DNA of 64,000 bases, from contig CAJNOJ010000014.1 in the NCBI GenBank assembly GCA_905250025.1, positions 255,624 through 319,623 on the forward strand, read 5' to 3'. A program made the translations under genes and the position numbers. The DNA is from Adineta ricciae. Lineage: Eukaryota > Rotifera > Eurotatoria > Adinetida > Adinetidae. Below, one piece after another: positions 35,515 to 46,337 of this stretch. A model generated the notes under the pieces. It was not told the origin of the DNA, did not search any database, and saw nothing but the letters and a program-made list of their open reading frames with translations. Each line of letters starts with the position of its first letter. Within the stretch, counting starts at the first letter, position 1.

Positions 35515-37484
35515 ATGACTACCTCACCATCGTCAGGTCTTTCGCCTGAAGCGAAGGAATTTGTTCCATTAGGACAAAATTCTGCGATAAGCATTCCATT
35601 ATACGTCGATGAAAATACAGTTGCATCTATTTATCCTTCGGATCAACAACCGCTGATGGTTCAAACAATCTATCCAATGATGGTGACAAATTCGAAAATC
35701 ACCGATAATGTTCGATTTCCTGAAATCGAATTTCACATTCAGCCATCCCAACAGCAACAATTTCAAATCGACTCATGTACAAATGTCCCACAATCACCTT
35801 CGATTAATGGAACTTCACCCTCAACTTCAACATCTCAAATCGTTCTTTTGCCAACAACTAATTCAGCAACTGCAGTGACGCCAACCGGATATTATCCAGG
35901 TGCACAAATTATTTATTCAACTACGGAACCAGTATCAGCATTTTATCCCATAGATTATTGTGAACAATCTTTGATTAATTTTTCTCTACAACAACCTACA
36001 CAAATGTCTAAATCTCACCGAATGTTATCTCAACAGCAAAGATCATATTCGTTTCGGCAACACGGAATCAATCACTCGCCGTATCGCCCATCATCTCGCG
36101 GAAATAATAATCGCGGTGGTGGAAACAACAGTAGTGGAATCTCGAATAGTCGAAATTCCTACTATGATTATAGCAATCGCCGAAATGGTGGTTCATCATA
36201 TTCATCGAATCCAGGACGAGGTAATTCGTCAAATAGTAAACGAATCTCATCATCTTATCATTCAAACGACCACAATAATTATTATCATTCATCCCCAAGA
36301 TCCAGAGGTTATCTATCGCGTTCATCACAACAGCAGCATGACGAATATCGAAAAGATTATTCCGATTATTACAATCATGATAATGAATATAATCAATCCA
36401 GTCATATGAATGAGGATGGTACACCATTCGAATTTCGATCTGAAGACTTTCCGAGTCTTCCAATGAATAATCAACAATCTGATAATAAAACTTCAACACA
36501 ATCGACGGCATCAACTACTGCCACTATGAAGTAAACTATTCTGCGAGTGTTTCGTTTTGTTTTTAGACTAATTTCGCTTGTTCTCTAGATCTGCCTCATC
36601 TTGGAATGAAATTGTCTCAGCTCCACGTCGTCGCTCGACTTCTCCACAATCCATGCCTCCATCTCAAGATCAACGATCGGATCGAAGTCGTTCATTCAAC
36701 AATAAACTATCATCAAACACTGAACGCAAACCTTCAAACAAGTCAATCCATCAATCATCTAAAACTACCAAATCAGCTAACTGTGCTTCCAAATCAACAA
36801 CTTCTCAAGATGAACAACCACGTTCACTATCATTAACCAATAGTGATCTTCCAAACAATGAAACCAATACCAAAGTCAATGACATCAAAGACGATGGTTT
36901 TATTCAAACAAAATATCAACAACGACGTTTAAAACGTAAAAGCAAACTCCGAGAAGAACCTGTCTCCTTTCCAGAACAATCCGACGACATTGAATCAGCT
37001 CCATATGCTCTCGATGATGAAAATGCATTTCCTACCTTAGGTCAACCCAATCCACCATCAACGACAAAGTGCGAAACATCTCAACTCGATTTACCCGACA
37101 TGTTCAATCGATTAAATACATCAACTCAGAGCAATTCATCTGACTCAAAAATCATGCCAAAACGTGAACAAACAAAATCACGCAAATCAAACAAAACGAA
37201 ACGTAGTATTAATCACAAAGAAATCGAAGAAAATCAAAATCAATCAATCTCGTCAATAACAGTACAAAATCAGTCGAACGAGGATCCTATTCGAAACGAT
37301 ACTGATACGAATACTACGAATGTTAAAGAAGAGTAAGTGTCATGTTCTTTTCTCCACTCGCACGTGATCGGATTTTGTCTTCAGTGATCAACAAAAATCA
37401 AATGCATTGTCTTCGACTAGTAACAATAGTAGTGACACCAGTGATTATGACGATGCGGTTGACAATTTGAATGAAGATGAATGA
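35515..37484 (+). CDS. PAM2-motif, low-complexity RNA-associated protein
   Basis: Exons 35515-36530, 36589-37332 and 37385-37484 join to 619 residues. Residues 9-20 read LSPEAKEFVPLG, a good match to the PAM2 motif that binds the MLLE domain of poly(A)-binding protein. The middle is rich in Gln, Ser, Asn, Tyr and RGG-like pieces (SSRGNNNRGGGNNSSG, YDYSNRRNGGSSYS). Two short acidic-aromatic motifs, FEFRSEDFPSLP and ALDDENAFPTLG, and LDLPDMFNRLN recall the N-terminal half of SECIS-binding protein 2 (EFEFTTLDFPEL, DAEEFPNL, LDLGGMLTAL). No L7Ae RNA-binding domain is encoded, however, and the C-terminus is acidic (DYDDAVDNLNEDE). It is likely a cytoplasmic mRNP protein. Orthology to SBP2 is a weak suggestion only. 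Confidence 0.75.
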
Positions 37485-38466
37485 ATGGATGAAGAAGAAA
37501 CAAAGAAGGAAAAGTCTTTTCTGAATCTATACATAATTATTTATTTTTTGTTTTGTTTTGTTTCGTTTCTCATTTACTGTTGTAGACAATATGACGATTA
37601 TTTTTTAGTACAATCTCTGTTGTTTGTTCGTCTTGTTTTCATTTTCTCTCTCCGACCTCTTCCTCTCCTCTGCCCCTCGAAGTGCAATAGAAACAAACAA
37701 TCCGCATGCGATTGGAAAAGCACAAATATGAATGAAGAAAAATCGTTCGTTGTATTTCATTCCCATGTTTCGTGTAGACAAGATTAGAAGGCGAAAATAA
37801 CCCAAAAGAGAAACGATATATGTCTTTCAGGATACCTCTTTTATTTTACTCATATCTACGTATGTCAATTTTATTTTAAATTCTTTTGCGGGCACTTACA
37901 TGTTTTATGTAAATGTTTATTTCAATTTTCTTTGTCGTTTTTCTTTTTTTCTCTATTATTATGAATATCATCATTAATATTATTAACATTATTATTATTA
38001 TTATTATTATTATACGCAATAAAATAAAAGCGTTTTTCGTTGTGAAAAATCTCTGTGTTTTGATTTAACTGAGAAAGTTGAGAATGACACAGACAGGAAA
38101 TCAACGCTAATGGGAAAGAGCCAACCTTGGATCTCGCTGACATCATGCTCCTCAACTTAGCACAGTCATAATGATGTGTTGAAATGTATGCACATGTGTG
38201 ACATGCTACGACTAGAACTGTTAACATATGAATTCCATCGACAATACTAGTTAATCATTATTTTTTTTATTCAAGAAAGTCCATTCGTAGTTTTGACTTT
38301 TAATACTGGTGAAATGTTTGACCATGAGATGATTTCGTGTGCCTCTATGATGAATTCCATATTTTCTCATGTATCGTTGGACTTACTTCATCGATGTATG
38401 TCCATTGAAATCTGATCGTTGTTTATAATGAAATCAAACATTTTATTCGGCTTATGTGCGTTTTAG
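37485..38466. other. Spacer / 3' UTR and 5' flank
   Basis: Almost 1 kb between the PAM2 gene and PWP1. It holds T-rich 3'-UTR-like sequence, a (TTA)n tract and candidate AATAAA signals (38018-38026 area). No gene is seen. Confidence 0.5.
37989..38013. repeat. (TTA)n microsatellite
   Basis: About eight TTA/ATT units on the plus strand in the spacer downstream of the PAM2-protein gene. Confidence 0.85.
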
Positions 38467-40530
38467 ATGGATATTCTATCGTCGGTCGTGTGGATCAAAA
38501 GTGGAGCAGCGAAAGCGACTCCAATCAAAGTAATATAATCTCAGTGTCCACTTGTAAACTATCGTTAATCATTTAGTTTGCACCGGATGAAGAAGAACTC
38601 AATAGTTTGATCGCTAAAAATGGGATTCAAGACGACGATGAGGACGATGACAAAAGTAAAGATGGTGATATGGATGTTGAAAAACAAGATGATAAAATCG
38701 ACCGTAAGCAATGAAGAAAAATTGATTAAATAGTCGATTGAAACTTTTTCTTTATTGCAGAAGATGACGATGATGATAATATACTTATACCAGGTGTAGG
38801 TCCTATTGCAATGCATGCATCCAATACAGATGATCCTCTACTTGAAATAAAAGATGATGTAAGAATTAGGCTTGATGTTATTTCGCATTCGATAAAAATT
38901 TGTGTTTTGGTAGGGCGAAGATTCGGATGCGGAGGATTTTTACATTCGATCAGACGATAATCTAATCGTCGCTGCACATATCGAAGATGACACTTCTAGT
39001 CTTGAAGTTTATGGTAATTCTTATCCAATAACAATCTTTTAACGAGAATCTCATGGATTTGTTCTTGCAGTTTACAACGATAAAGAAGGTTATCTGTATG
39101 TGCACCATGATATATTAATGTTACATATGCCATTATGCTTAACATGGTTAGACTATGATGTGAAGAACACAAATCCAGGTTTGTTGCACTGTTTAGACTG
39201 GGACGCTTCGTAATTAAGTGGATGCTTTGTGTTTTAGTGAATTATGTAGCTGTTGGAAGTATGGAGGGCGTAATTGAATTGTTCGATGTTGATCTCGTTG
39301 ATCAAATGGAACCTATCTATACTTTCGGAAAGAAATCTCGAAAGAAAAAAACAAAATCATCGAAAAAATCGTCCAAAGTTTGTTGTTAAGCACTTTCATC
39401 CAATTGAAATCTAGTTTTCTTCGTTGATTTTTTGTAGAAATCAGGTGAAGGTCATGATGCAGCCGTACTAGATCTCTCATGGAATAAACTTGTTCGACAA
39501 ATTCTTGCATCAAGCTCTGCTGATGCAACTGTTGCTTTATGGGATTTAAGTCAAATGAAAATGGCTTTACATCTAAACAAAATTCACGAAAAACAGGTTG
39601 GTAAGTGCGGAGAAGATTTGAATATAAAATATGGAATTTTTGTTCTTCGCCAAGTAGATTCAATCAATATGTTGGCATCCAACTGAACCGCAAAATTTAC
39701 TTTCTGGCTCAGCGGATCAAACTGTATGTTTAGTTGATTGTCGAGATGCAAATAACAAAAATAATCAACATCGTTGGACATTCGATTCAGATATCGAACG
39801 AGTAGCATGGAATACATTCGATTCCAATCAATTTCTCGTACGAATTTCAAGAAATATTCGTTCATTTTCATATGAATTATCTTAGGCATCTACTGAAAAC
39901 GGATACGTTTATGCCATGGATATTCGACAAACGACTATACCTGTGTTCAGCTTGGCCGCACATAGTGGTGCTGTTACTGGTAAGAAGCGTAGATGAAAAG
40001 AAAAAGATAGGAATCGATTGGAATGTTTAGGTTTATGTTTGAGTTCAACTGTGCCCGGTTTTCTAATGACGTCGTCATTCGACGAAACTGTCAAGATTTG
40101 GGATGTAGAAAATGGAAGTGTCACGTTCATTGCTGAACGACAATTTCCAACAGTAATTTCGTTGTTATTCTTTTACAAATAGATAATCATTCTTTTCTTC
40201 CAGGGACGAATCAATACATGTCTCGCTAATCCGGATTTTCCATTTACATTCGCCATTGGCGGACAATCCAAAGGTTTACAAATATGGGATTGTACCGAAA
40301 ATTCGAATGGTGACTATTCATCATTATGTACTATTCGAAATTCTTTTTTTTTCTCACTTCTAGTTCGTTCACGATTCGGTTCTCGTGCAAAATTCGAAAT
40401 GGTCGAAGTATCATCCGCTGAGACTGAAGCTACCGAACCAAAAGTGTCATCTTTTCCAACTACAACGCCGAATGTAACCTCGGCTGTATTAAAAGCTCAG
40501 CGAAAAAAATTGTCTAAAAAGAATAAATAA
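38467..40530 (+). CDS. PWP1: Periodic tryptophan protein 1 homologue (WD40, ribosome biogenesis)
   Basis: About ten exons with roughly 50-60-bp introns. The first exon (38467-38529) reads [20 protein letters not shown] and aligns with the human PWP1 start (VTCVAWVRCGVAKETP). The first intron is followed by [12 protein letters not shown], then an acidic segment, then [20 protein letters not shown] and [17 protein letters not shown] repeats follow: [40 protein letters not shown] with [45 protein letters not shown], and [21 protein letters not shown] basic tail ([13 protein letters not shown]) ends the protein. PWP1 acts in nucleolar rRNA and large-subunit biogenesis. The ATG directly follows GTTTTAG. 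An AATAAA overlaps the stop codon region. Confidence 0.93.
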
Positions 40531-40726
40531 AACTAACCGATTCACATGTTGGAAGCTTTGTTAAAAAAAAACACATCCAGTGTTCGTTTGCTGTTTTTTT
40601 TAATGATTCATCTCTCTTAAAACGTCACCATGTTGACGTGTTCGGAGTGGTTATTGCTCAACTATACACGACACATTTTATATAAGAATCGGAAAATTTG
40701 AGGAATAATAGTTAAATATAATAAAT

Positions 40727-42337
40727 ATGAGTAGATTATTCTCCTGGCTTCTTAAAGCGAACAATGTTCCAACAACACCCGCATGTCGTGAGATATACTT
40801 CGAATTTCTGATCAAGGATAAACGTCTCAAAGAGTTGACCACGTGTCTGCAGAGAAAAAGCGATCGATCGGATTGCATCAATGGATTTTTTAATTTATTA
40901 TCGAAACTACCTGACGACGCTTATATGGACGAAGTATTTGAATTAATCATAACAAAATCTCGATTACCACCTACACAAATCGCAAGGCTTGTTGTTGATA
41001 GGTTATCTCAAGCAATATCTTCGAAAGATTTTGGTTTATTCGAAAGAATTCTTCGATTACCGTTTTCCTTAATTCAAATTCCTTTATCAACCTATGATGC
41101 ATCTCGATTCATATCTACATGTTCAGATTCAGATCAAGTAACGCGCTGCTTATCAATTTTAATAGAGAAAAATCTCCGTTTCGATCCTGAATATCCTTCA
41201 TGGATATTAATCCTTCTTATCGAACATTATAAAACTGGAGAGGAAATTGTCATTGAAAATTTTCTACGTGAGCAGAGGAATGCACAATTTCTATACGTAC
41301 AATATGGAGATTGTCGTGTCACACCTCTCATGATTTTCTTACACTTATATTCGAATCCGAAATGTCAAGCAATTATCGATCAGCAACTATCAAATATCCA
41401 AGATCCATCTGTGCTACTGCAATATGATCGATGGAATCGATCGTATCTAATGCATCTCATTTGTACCGAATGTCAGCACGTTGTCAACACAGCTTCAACT
41501 ACGCTCCTTTCGAATGATCTCACTGAAGTCAATGACGAATTCATCAAACAATGCCCATGTGCATCGGTAATATTCTCACAGTTTGTACGTCTTTATGAAT
41601 TAGGAAACAAATTTGAAGCACCTGTGAAAACAATATTTAATTCGCGGTTGTGTTTTCCACTACGGATGAAATTATTTAACTATTTATGGGAAAATAATGC
41701 AGCAGATCAAATCAAACTTGATGATTTCTTCGTTAACTTTCCCTCGATGTTCATCTCGAACTATCAGTATTACCTAAAGCGTTTAGTTCATAATCGAAAT
41801 CTAGATCAAGCTCTTACATCTGTCGTTCTCAACTCCAGAGATCATTCTCAACGTGTCGACGCTAAAATCACATTTCTTTTACGACAAGGCGCACGAATCA
41901 ACGATATGAACGTTATTTCATCGATCATTCTCTCTCTCCTAAATGGTGTTCAATCATCAACTCCATTTATGTTACTCGATTATGATATGCCGATCAAAGT
42001 CGATTCCCAGCTATTATCGAGCACTTCAACTCGTAACAAGACTTTGTACATACTCCGTGCTGCCCAATGCGGCTATACTAATGTATCTCAATCGCGGTTT
42101 GAATGTTTTAAGTCTACCCAAAGTCAATTCATGATATCAATGATAGATAAACTGGTAGATATAAAAAGTCCAACGAGTCTATCGAATTTATGTCGGCGAA
42201 AGCTTCGAAGATCGCTAAAAAATTTAGGCGATGACATCATGAATAAATTAAATGAAATTCTACCAAATCGATTAGTTCAATCGATAAGATTATACGAGTA
42301 TCATAAATGGCTTACATTTTATCATAACGCACCGTAA
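40727..42337 (+). CDS. SOCS-box protein, orphan N-terminal region
   Basis: A single uninterrupted exon of 536 residues, unusual here for so long a gene. The C-terminal 45 residues form a SOCS box: SPTSLSNLCRRKLRRSL matches the elongin B/C-binding BC box (S/T/P-L-x3-C-x3-L) and is followed by NEILPNRLVQSIRLYEY, a Cul5-box-like LP segment. The first 480 residues are helical in character with repeating Leu-rich segments, possibly degenerate ankyrin or other alpha-solenoid repeats, but no standard repeat is clear. The product would be a substrate receptor of a Cullin-5/elongin ubiquitin ligase. Substrates are unknown. An AATAAA occurs about 80 bp after the stop. PWP1 ends 196 bp upstream on the same strand. 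Confidence 0.75.
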   Translation: MSRLFSWLLKANNVPTTPACREIYFEFLIKDKRLKELTTCLQRKSDRSDCINGFFNLLSKLPDDAYMDEVFELIITKSRLPPTQIARLVVDRLSQAISSKDFGLFERILRLPFSLIQIPLSTYDASRFISTCSDSDQVTRCLSILIEKNLRFDPEYPSWILILLIEHYKTGEEIVIENFLREQRNAQFLYVQYGDCRVTPLMIFLHLYSNPKCQAIIDQQLSNIQDPSVLLQYDRWNRSYLMHLICTECQHVVNTASTTLLSNDLTEVNDEFIKQCPCASVIFSQFVRLYELGNKFEAPVKTIFNSRLCFPLRMKLFNYLWENNAADQIKLDDFFVNFPSMFISNYQYYLKRLVHNRNLDQALTSVVLNSRDHSQRVDAKITFLLRQGARINDMNVISSIILSLLNGVQSSTPFMLLDYDMPIKVDSQLLSSTSTRNKTLYILRAAQCGYTNVSQSRFECFKSTQSQFMISMIDKLVDIKSPTSLSNLCRRKLRRSLKNLGDDIMNKLNEILPNRLVQSIRLYEYHKWLTFYHNAP

Positions 42338-42554
42338 AAGGTTTCATTAAATTATAAAGACATTGGTAATTACCATCCGACCTGGATTTTTCTTGTATCG
42401 ATATAGATAATTTGTAAATAAAAGACATCTATCGGCAATTTTATTTTATTGGGTTCATCTTAGCGGCGAACGAACAAAAACTAAATGATTATACCAGATT
42501 TTCTTCGATAAAATCCGTTAATTTGAACGTAGCTAATATTCGATTCGAGTAGTT

Positions 42555-44565
42555 ATGGCCAGTGTCCGCAAATCAAATGGTAAGTTCTCAAAAATCAGAT
42601 CATAATTCATTTTTTCTCTCTATTTTTATTTACATGAAGATGGAAGAAAAAGAGCGAAAACGATGGAGTATATGGATGATAAAGTTATTATTAATGAAGA
42701 CGATCAAAGTCAATCCAATACTCGTATCGGTCAACACATTCATGCACAATTTGATATGTCGATGTCGATTCTTGATGAAGCCGCAGTTGATGAGTCAGTA
42801 CTCGAACCAATCAGTCGACCAAATCCATTGATTTCTACCAAAGTGAAAAAGCAACGAGATAGCGAACGTTTACAGCTTTCTCGACGAATGAGTGATATTT
42901 CCTTCGGTAATTTCAATGACACTCTGAATAAAACAACAACAGAATTTAAAGGACGTGATCATGTCCTACGGGTAATGAAAACCACAACAAACAGACCAAG
43001 TATGGAGCCGAAAAACTACAAAGTTGTGCAGGAAATAATTGCTAAACGACACGAAAAACAAACAACAAATGCACCGATATCAGAATTTGCATTAAATTAT
43101 GGTTTGATGGATAATAACGGAAAACAATCAAAAAGTCGACAAGCATCAGAATTTGTGTAAAGTCATTAGTCGCATTCTCCTTCTCATCGTTATTTTCCTG
43201 TCTTTTTTTTTCAGCAATGACATGATTCATCAATTAGAAGGCTTAAAATCGACATTAACTAGACGACGAACAGTCGACTGTAAGTTCTGTCATAGGTCAG
43301 CTATGGACATCTGGATCATTTCCTGCTCTTTCATTGCAGTTAATAGTTCATTGTTACGAGTGGTGAAATTGAAAACTGTATGTAACCAATTGCTTTGTTA
43401 TTGTCAATATGTTAATGATCAAGAGGATGTTGTGCTTTTTCTTGATCCACACGATCACCAATCGAAAAGTTTAGCAATCAATGATCATCTTCGTATTTCA
43501 GGTGAATCGAGGTAAAATTCTATTCGTAGTTATGCATTTTCTTGATTTTTACGTTATATTTTCGTATAGATTGGACATAACTCTAACAGATTTAGGTTCA
43601 GCTACACTAGGTATCACAGATATAAGAAAGGAACCGATTGTCAGCAAGACCGAAGAACAAATACCAATGGAAACGACCCATACATACGCATTCAACTGTC
43701 CATGTCATAAAAGTGACTCGAATGAACATTCCGGTAAGAGATAAACATATATCCAATGAAACTCTTCTTTTTGTAGTTTCAGTATTTGATCTTCAATCCA
43801 CATTTCCGAATGATAGTGCTCAACAAAAACCGATTTCCTCCGTCGAACAAGTCTACGAATCATTCACATTGGCTTTAATGTCTAAACGAAAATTTGATCT
43901 CTATGGTACAATTATTATTTGTGAATCTGATGAAAAAAATAACAAGTAAATGACAAATGTTGAGTCTTACTTACTGAACACTTCATTTTAGATACAACTT
44001 CGTTGTTCGTGATGGTATAGGCAACTGTCTTCAAATAATATTTACCGATATCCGTGAAGTTTCCATTGAAATTCGAACACGAAAATATATCTTTCATCAA
44101 ATTGAGTTTCTTGAACGAATTGAATCACCAAAAGAATCAAATCGATGGCCATATGAAGATTATGTACCGCCTAAAAGACTTTTTTGTTTCAGATCTCTTG
44201 ATAATCAAGTATCTATGCTGTGATGTTTGTCTTTTTTTGTGTATTTTGTATGAATAGTTTTTTTTATAGAAAGACTCAACGAACAGACTGTAAAGTACAT
44301 GTAAACATTTGTTAAGAGTAAATTCACCTTAGCCAGCAATGCACATTAACTGGTTGAATGATTTCGAATTTACGTTTTCAGAGACAACAACGTTTTAGTT
44401 TCATGGAATCGAAATCTATCATTAAGATATTGTGATGATTCTTTCTATAGTATGCATCCGCTAGAATATGGAGAAAAACATTTTTTCATTCATTGCTATT
44501 TGGAATTCTTCGTAGATGAAGGTTTCGTAGTTGTATTATTGAACATAAATATGCAACAAGTGTGA
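42555..44565 (+). CDS. Orphan nine-exon protein with beta-rich, possibly OB-fold domain
   Basis: Exons 42555-42579, 42640-43156, 43215-43279, 43340-43511, 43570-43733, 43777-43945, 43992-44208, 44270-44289 and 44382-44565 join in frame to 510 residues; one is a 20-nt micro-exon. Residues 1-200 are polar and probably disordered, with a basic NLS-like start (NDGRKRAKTMEY). The middle (FNSSLLRVVKLKTVCNQLLC ... VVLFLDPHDHQ ... LAINDHLRIS) and a later segment (FDLYGTIIICE ... YNFVVRDGIGNCLQIIFTD) have the strand-turn-strand look of OB folds. I considered SPIDR and MEIOB/RPA1-type DNA-repair proteins, but cannot confirm either. No catalytic motif is visible. SOCS-box and MICOS genes flank it on the same strand at 217 and 342 bp. 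Confidence 0.65.
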
Positions 44566-44907
44566 AAGCTTTGGGAAACACCAGCTCGAGTAATAAAATA
44601 GGAATACTACTTTTATTGCTTGAGTGAGTGATTATCTTTTGCGCTCGTATATTTTAACAAAATTTAGTATATCTGTACTATTGTAGATTTCTATCGAAAG
44701 CTATGTGAGAGCATTCAGTCTTTCCCAAACGAAAAATTATTAAAATACCACATTCTATAGATGGCGCTTTTATGCCACAGCATGCCATAGGTTGACTCAC
44801 TGTATTAACACGAGCTTTTTTCTTTTTCTTGTCTATTATCATATGATCTTTTTTCCAAATTTTGAATATATGTAATATTCTAGACTATCTATCAAGAGCG
44901 TTGAACA

Positions 44908-45758
44908 ATGCCCAAAAAGTCAGAAAATGATGCGAGTCCTACACAAAACTCTCGTATCATACGAGTTCGTGATGTATGTGTGTTAATCTGAAGTTTGACA
45001 GTGAGTAAATGATGCTGTATGTTTTCTACTAATTTTAGTTACCAATTTATTATGATCCAAAAACAGATGATATCTATCGGTATGTTCCACGGATAGATAA
45101 TGACCAACAGAAGAGAATCAACAATACGAATCGATTTCAAACATCGATTAATCAAACAAGACAATCAATACAACAATTTTGGAATGATAGCAAAGTATGA
45201 TTAACTCTTCTCTTAACACCGTGTTTTCTATTTCCTACATGAGTATAGGAATTACGTTTGAAAATTTCTCGTAAATTAGAAAAAAGTCAAACCTATGCGA
45301 AAGGTACACTTTAATCTTTATCAAAAAACATCTATGTATGATTGTTTTTAGCAACAATCAATTACATTCGTGATGATCAAACATTTTATCCAAAAGTCAG
45401 TGTAGTAACAATCGCTGGCCTTGGTGGTCTTCTTCTCGGAAAGAAACGTAGTGTCTTACGGAGAACATTCTATTCATCTGTAGCAGTAGCTGTGGCACTC
45501 AGTGCATGTTATCCAAAACAGTCTGTAAATTTACTCAATCAAGTTCATAATCGGATTCAAAATAACTCACAAAGTAAATTCGATGGATCTCTACTCGTAC
45601 AAAAAAAGAATTGTTTTTGTATGATTCTTCTTACTATAGAAAACAATCAATCAGTAATAATCAAACATAATGATGGTATTGTACATACAATTAAGAATGA
45701 ACATGAACCAATGGTTTCTGTCGGTGATGAGTATGGGCAGGGAACACCAACTGACTAA
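44908..45758 (+). CDS. APOOL: MICOS complex subunit Mic26/Mic27 (apolipoprotein-O-like)
   Basis: Exons 44908-44973, 45039-45194, 45249-45303 and 45352-45758 give 227 residues. The N-terminal part reads LPIYYDPKTDDIYRYVPRID followed by a helical segment around FWNDSKELRLKISRK. The diagnostic block is ATINYIRDDQTFYPKVSVV then TIAGLGGLLLGKKRSVLRR and a second hydrophobic stretch ending ACYPKQSVNLLNQV. It corresponds to APOOL '[34 protein letters not shown] ... YYPQQAIVFAQV'. The product should be an inner-mitochondrial-membrane protein shaping crista junctions and binding cardiolipin. The C-terminal 60 residues are lineage-specific. Confidence 0.88.
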
Positions 45759-45999
45759 CATCTCTGTCCATGTCATGATATATCCACTCGAGTAGTATTG
45801 AATATGGAGAAGAAGAATTCAATTCCAATGTTTTTTCTCTTCATTTAATTTGGTCTTACTAGCTCGATGATGTTTCAGTTAGTTATGTAATTCATCTTCC
45901 ATTTCCTTTGTCTTTCTAAAAATTTATTTGAAAATAGAGTAAAACAAGAGTCAAGTCTTAACTGTATTTGTTGTAGATATTGAATTGTTCAGACTTTAT

Positions 46000-46337
46000 A
46001 TGAAACTCATTTTACATATTAATCGATATCGACTCTTTCTCTCCTTGTTACTCTTAACTTTGATAATCCAAATGGCAAATTCAGATACGAAAACTTGCTG
46101 GCCCGAATTAGTCGGTAAGACAGCTGACGAAGCTGTTCAAGTTATCAAAGACGAATCAGGTAAATGATATGAAAATAATCAAGAACTTTTTGTCAATAGA
46201 ACTCACTTCTTTTAGGTTTATCAAAAGTTCATGTTTGTGGACCTGGCTCTCGAACTACACGTGATGTTGACGATGAGCGTGTACGTGTATACGTGGACGA
46301 AGATAATAAAGTGACTGTACAACCAACAGTGGGTTGA
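46000..46337 (+). CDS. Secreted potato-inhibitor-I/eglin-type serine protease inhibitor
   Basis: Exons 46000-46159 and 46216-46337 give 93 residues. The signal peptide is MKLILHINRYRLFLSLLLLT followed by LIIQMANS. The mature domain begins KTCWPELVGKTADEAVQVIK, the PF00280 signature, and continues HVCGPGSRTTRDVDDERVRV and VYVDEDNKVTVQPTVG. Aligning the RVRV anchor with eglin c (SPVTL-DLRYNRVRV) places Arg at P1 in SRTTR-DVDDERVRV, predicting inhibition of trypsin-like proteases rather than elastase or subtilisin. Two cysteines (CWPEL and HVC) could form a disulfide, as in potato members. The ATG is 24 bp after a TTGTTGTAG acceptor, with no upstream coding exon. An AATAAA lies about 50 bp after the stop. 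Confidence 0.9.
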
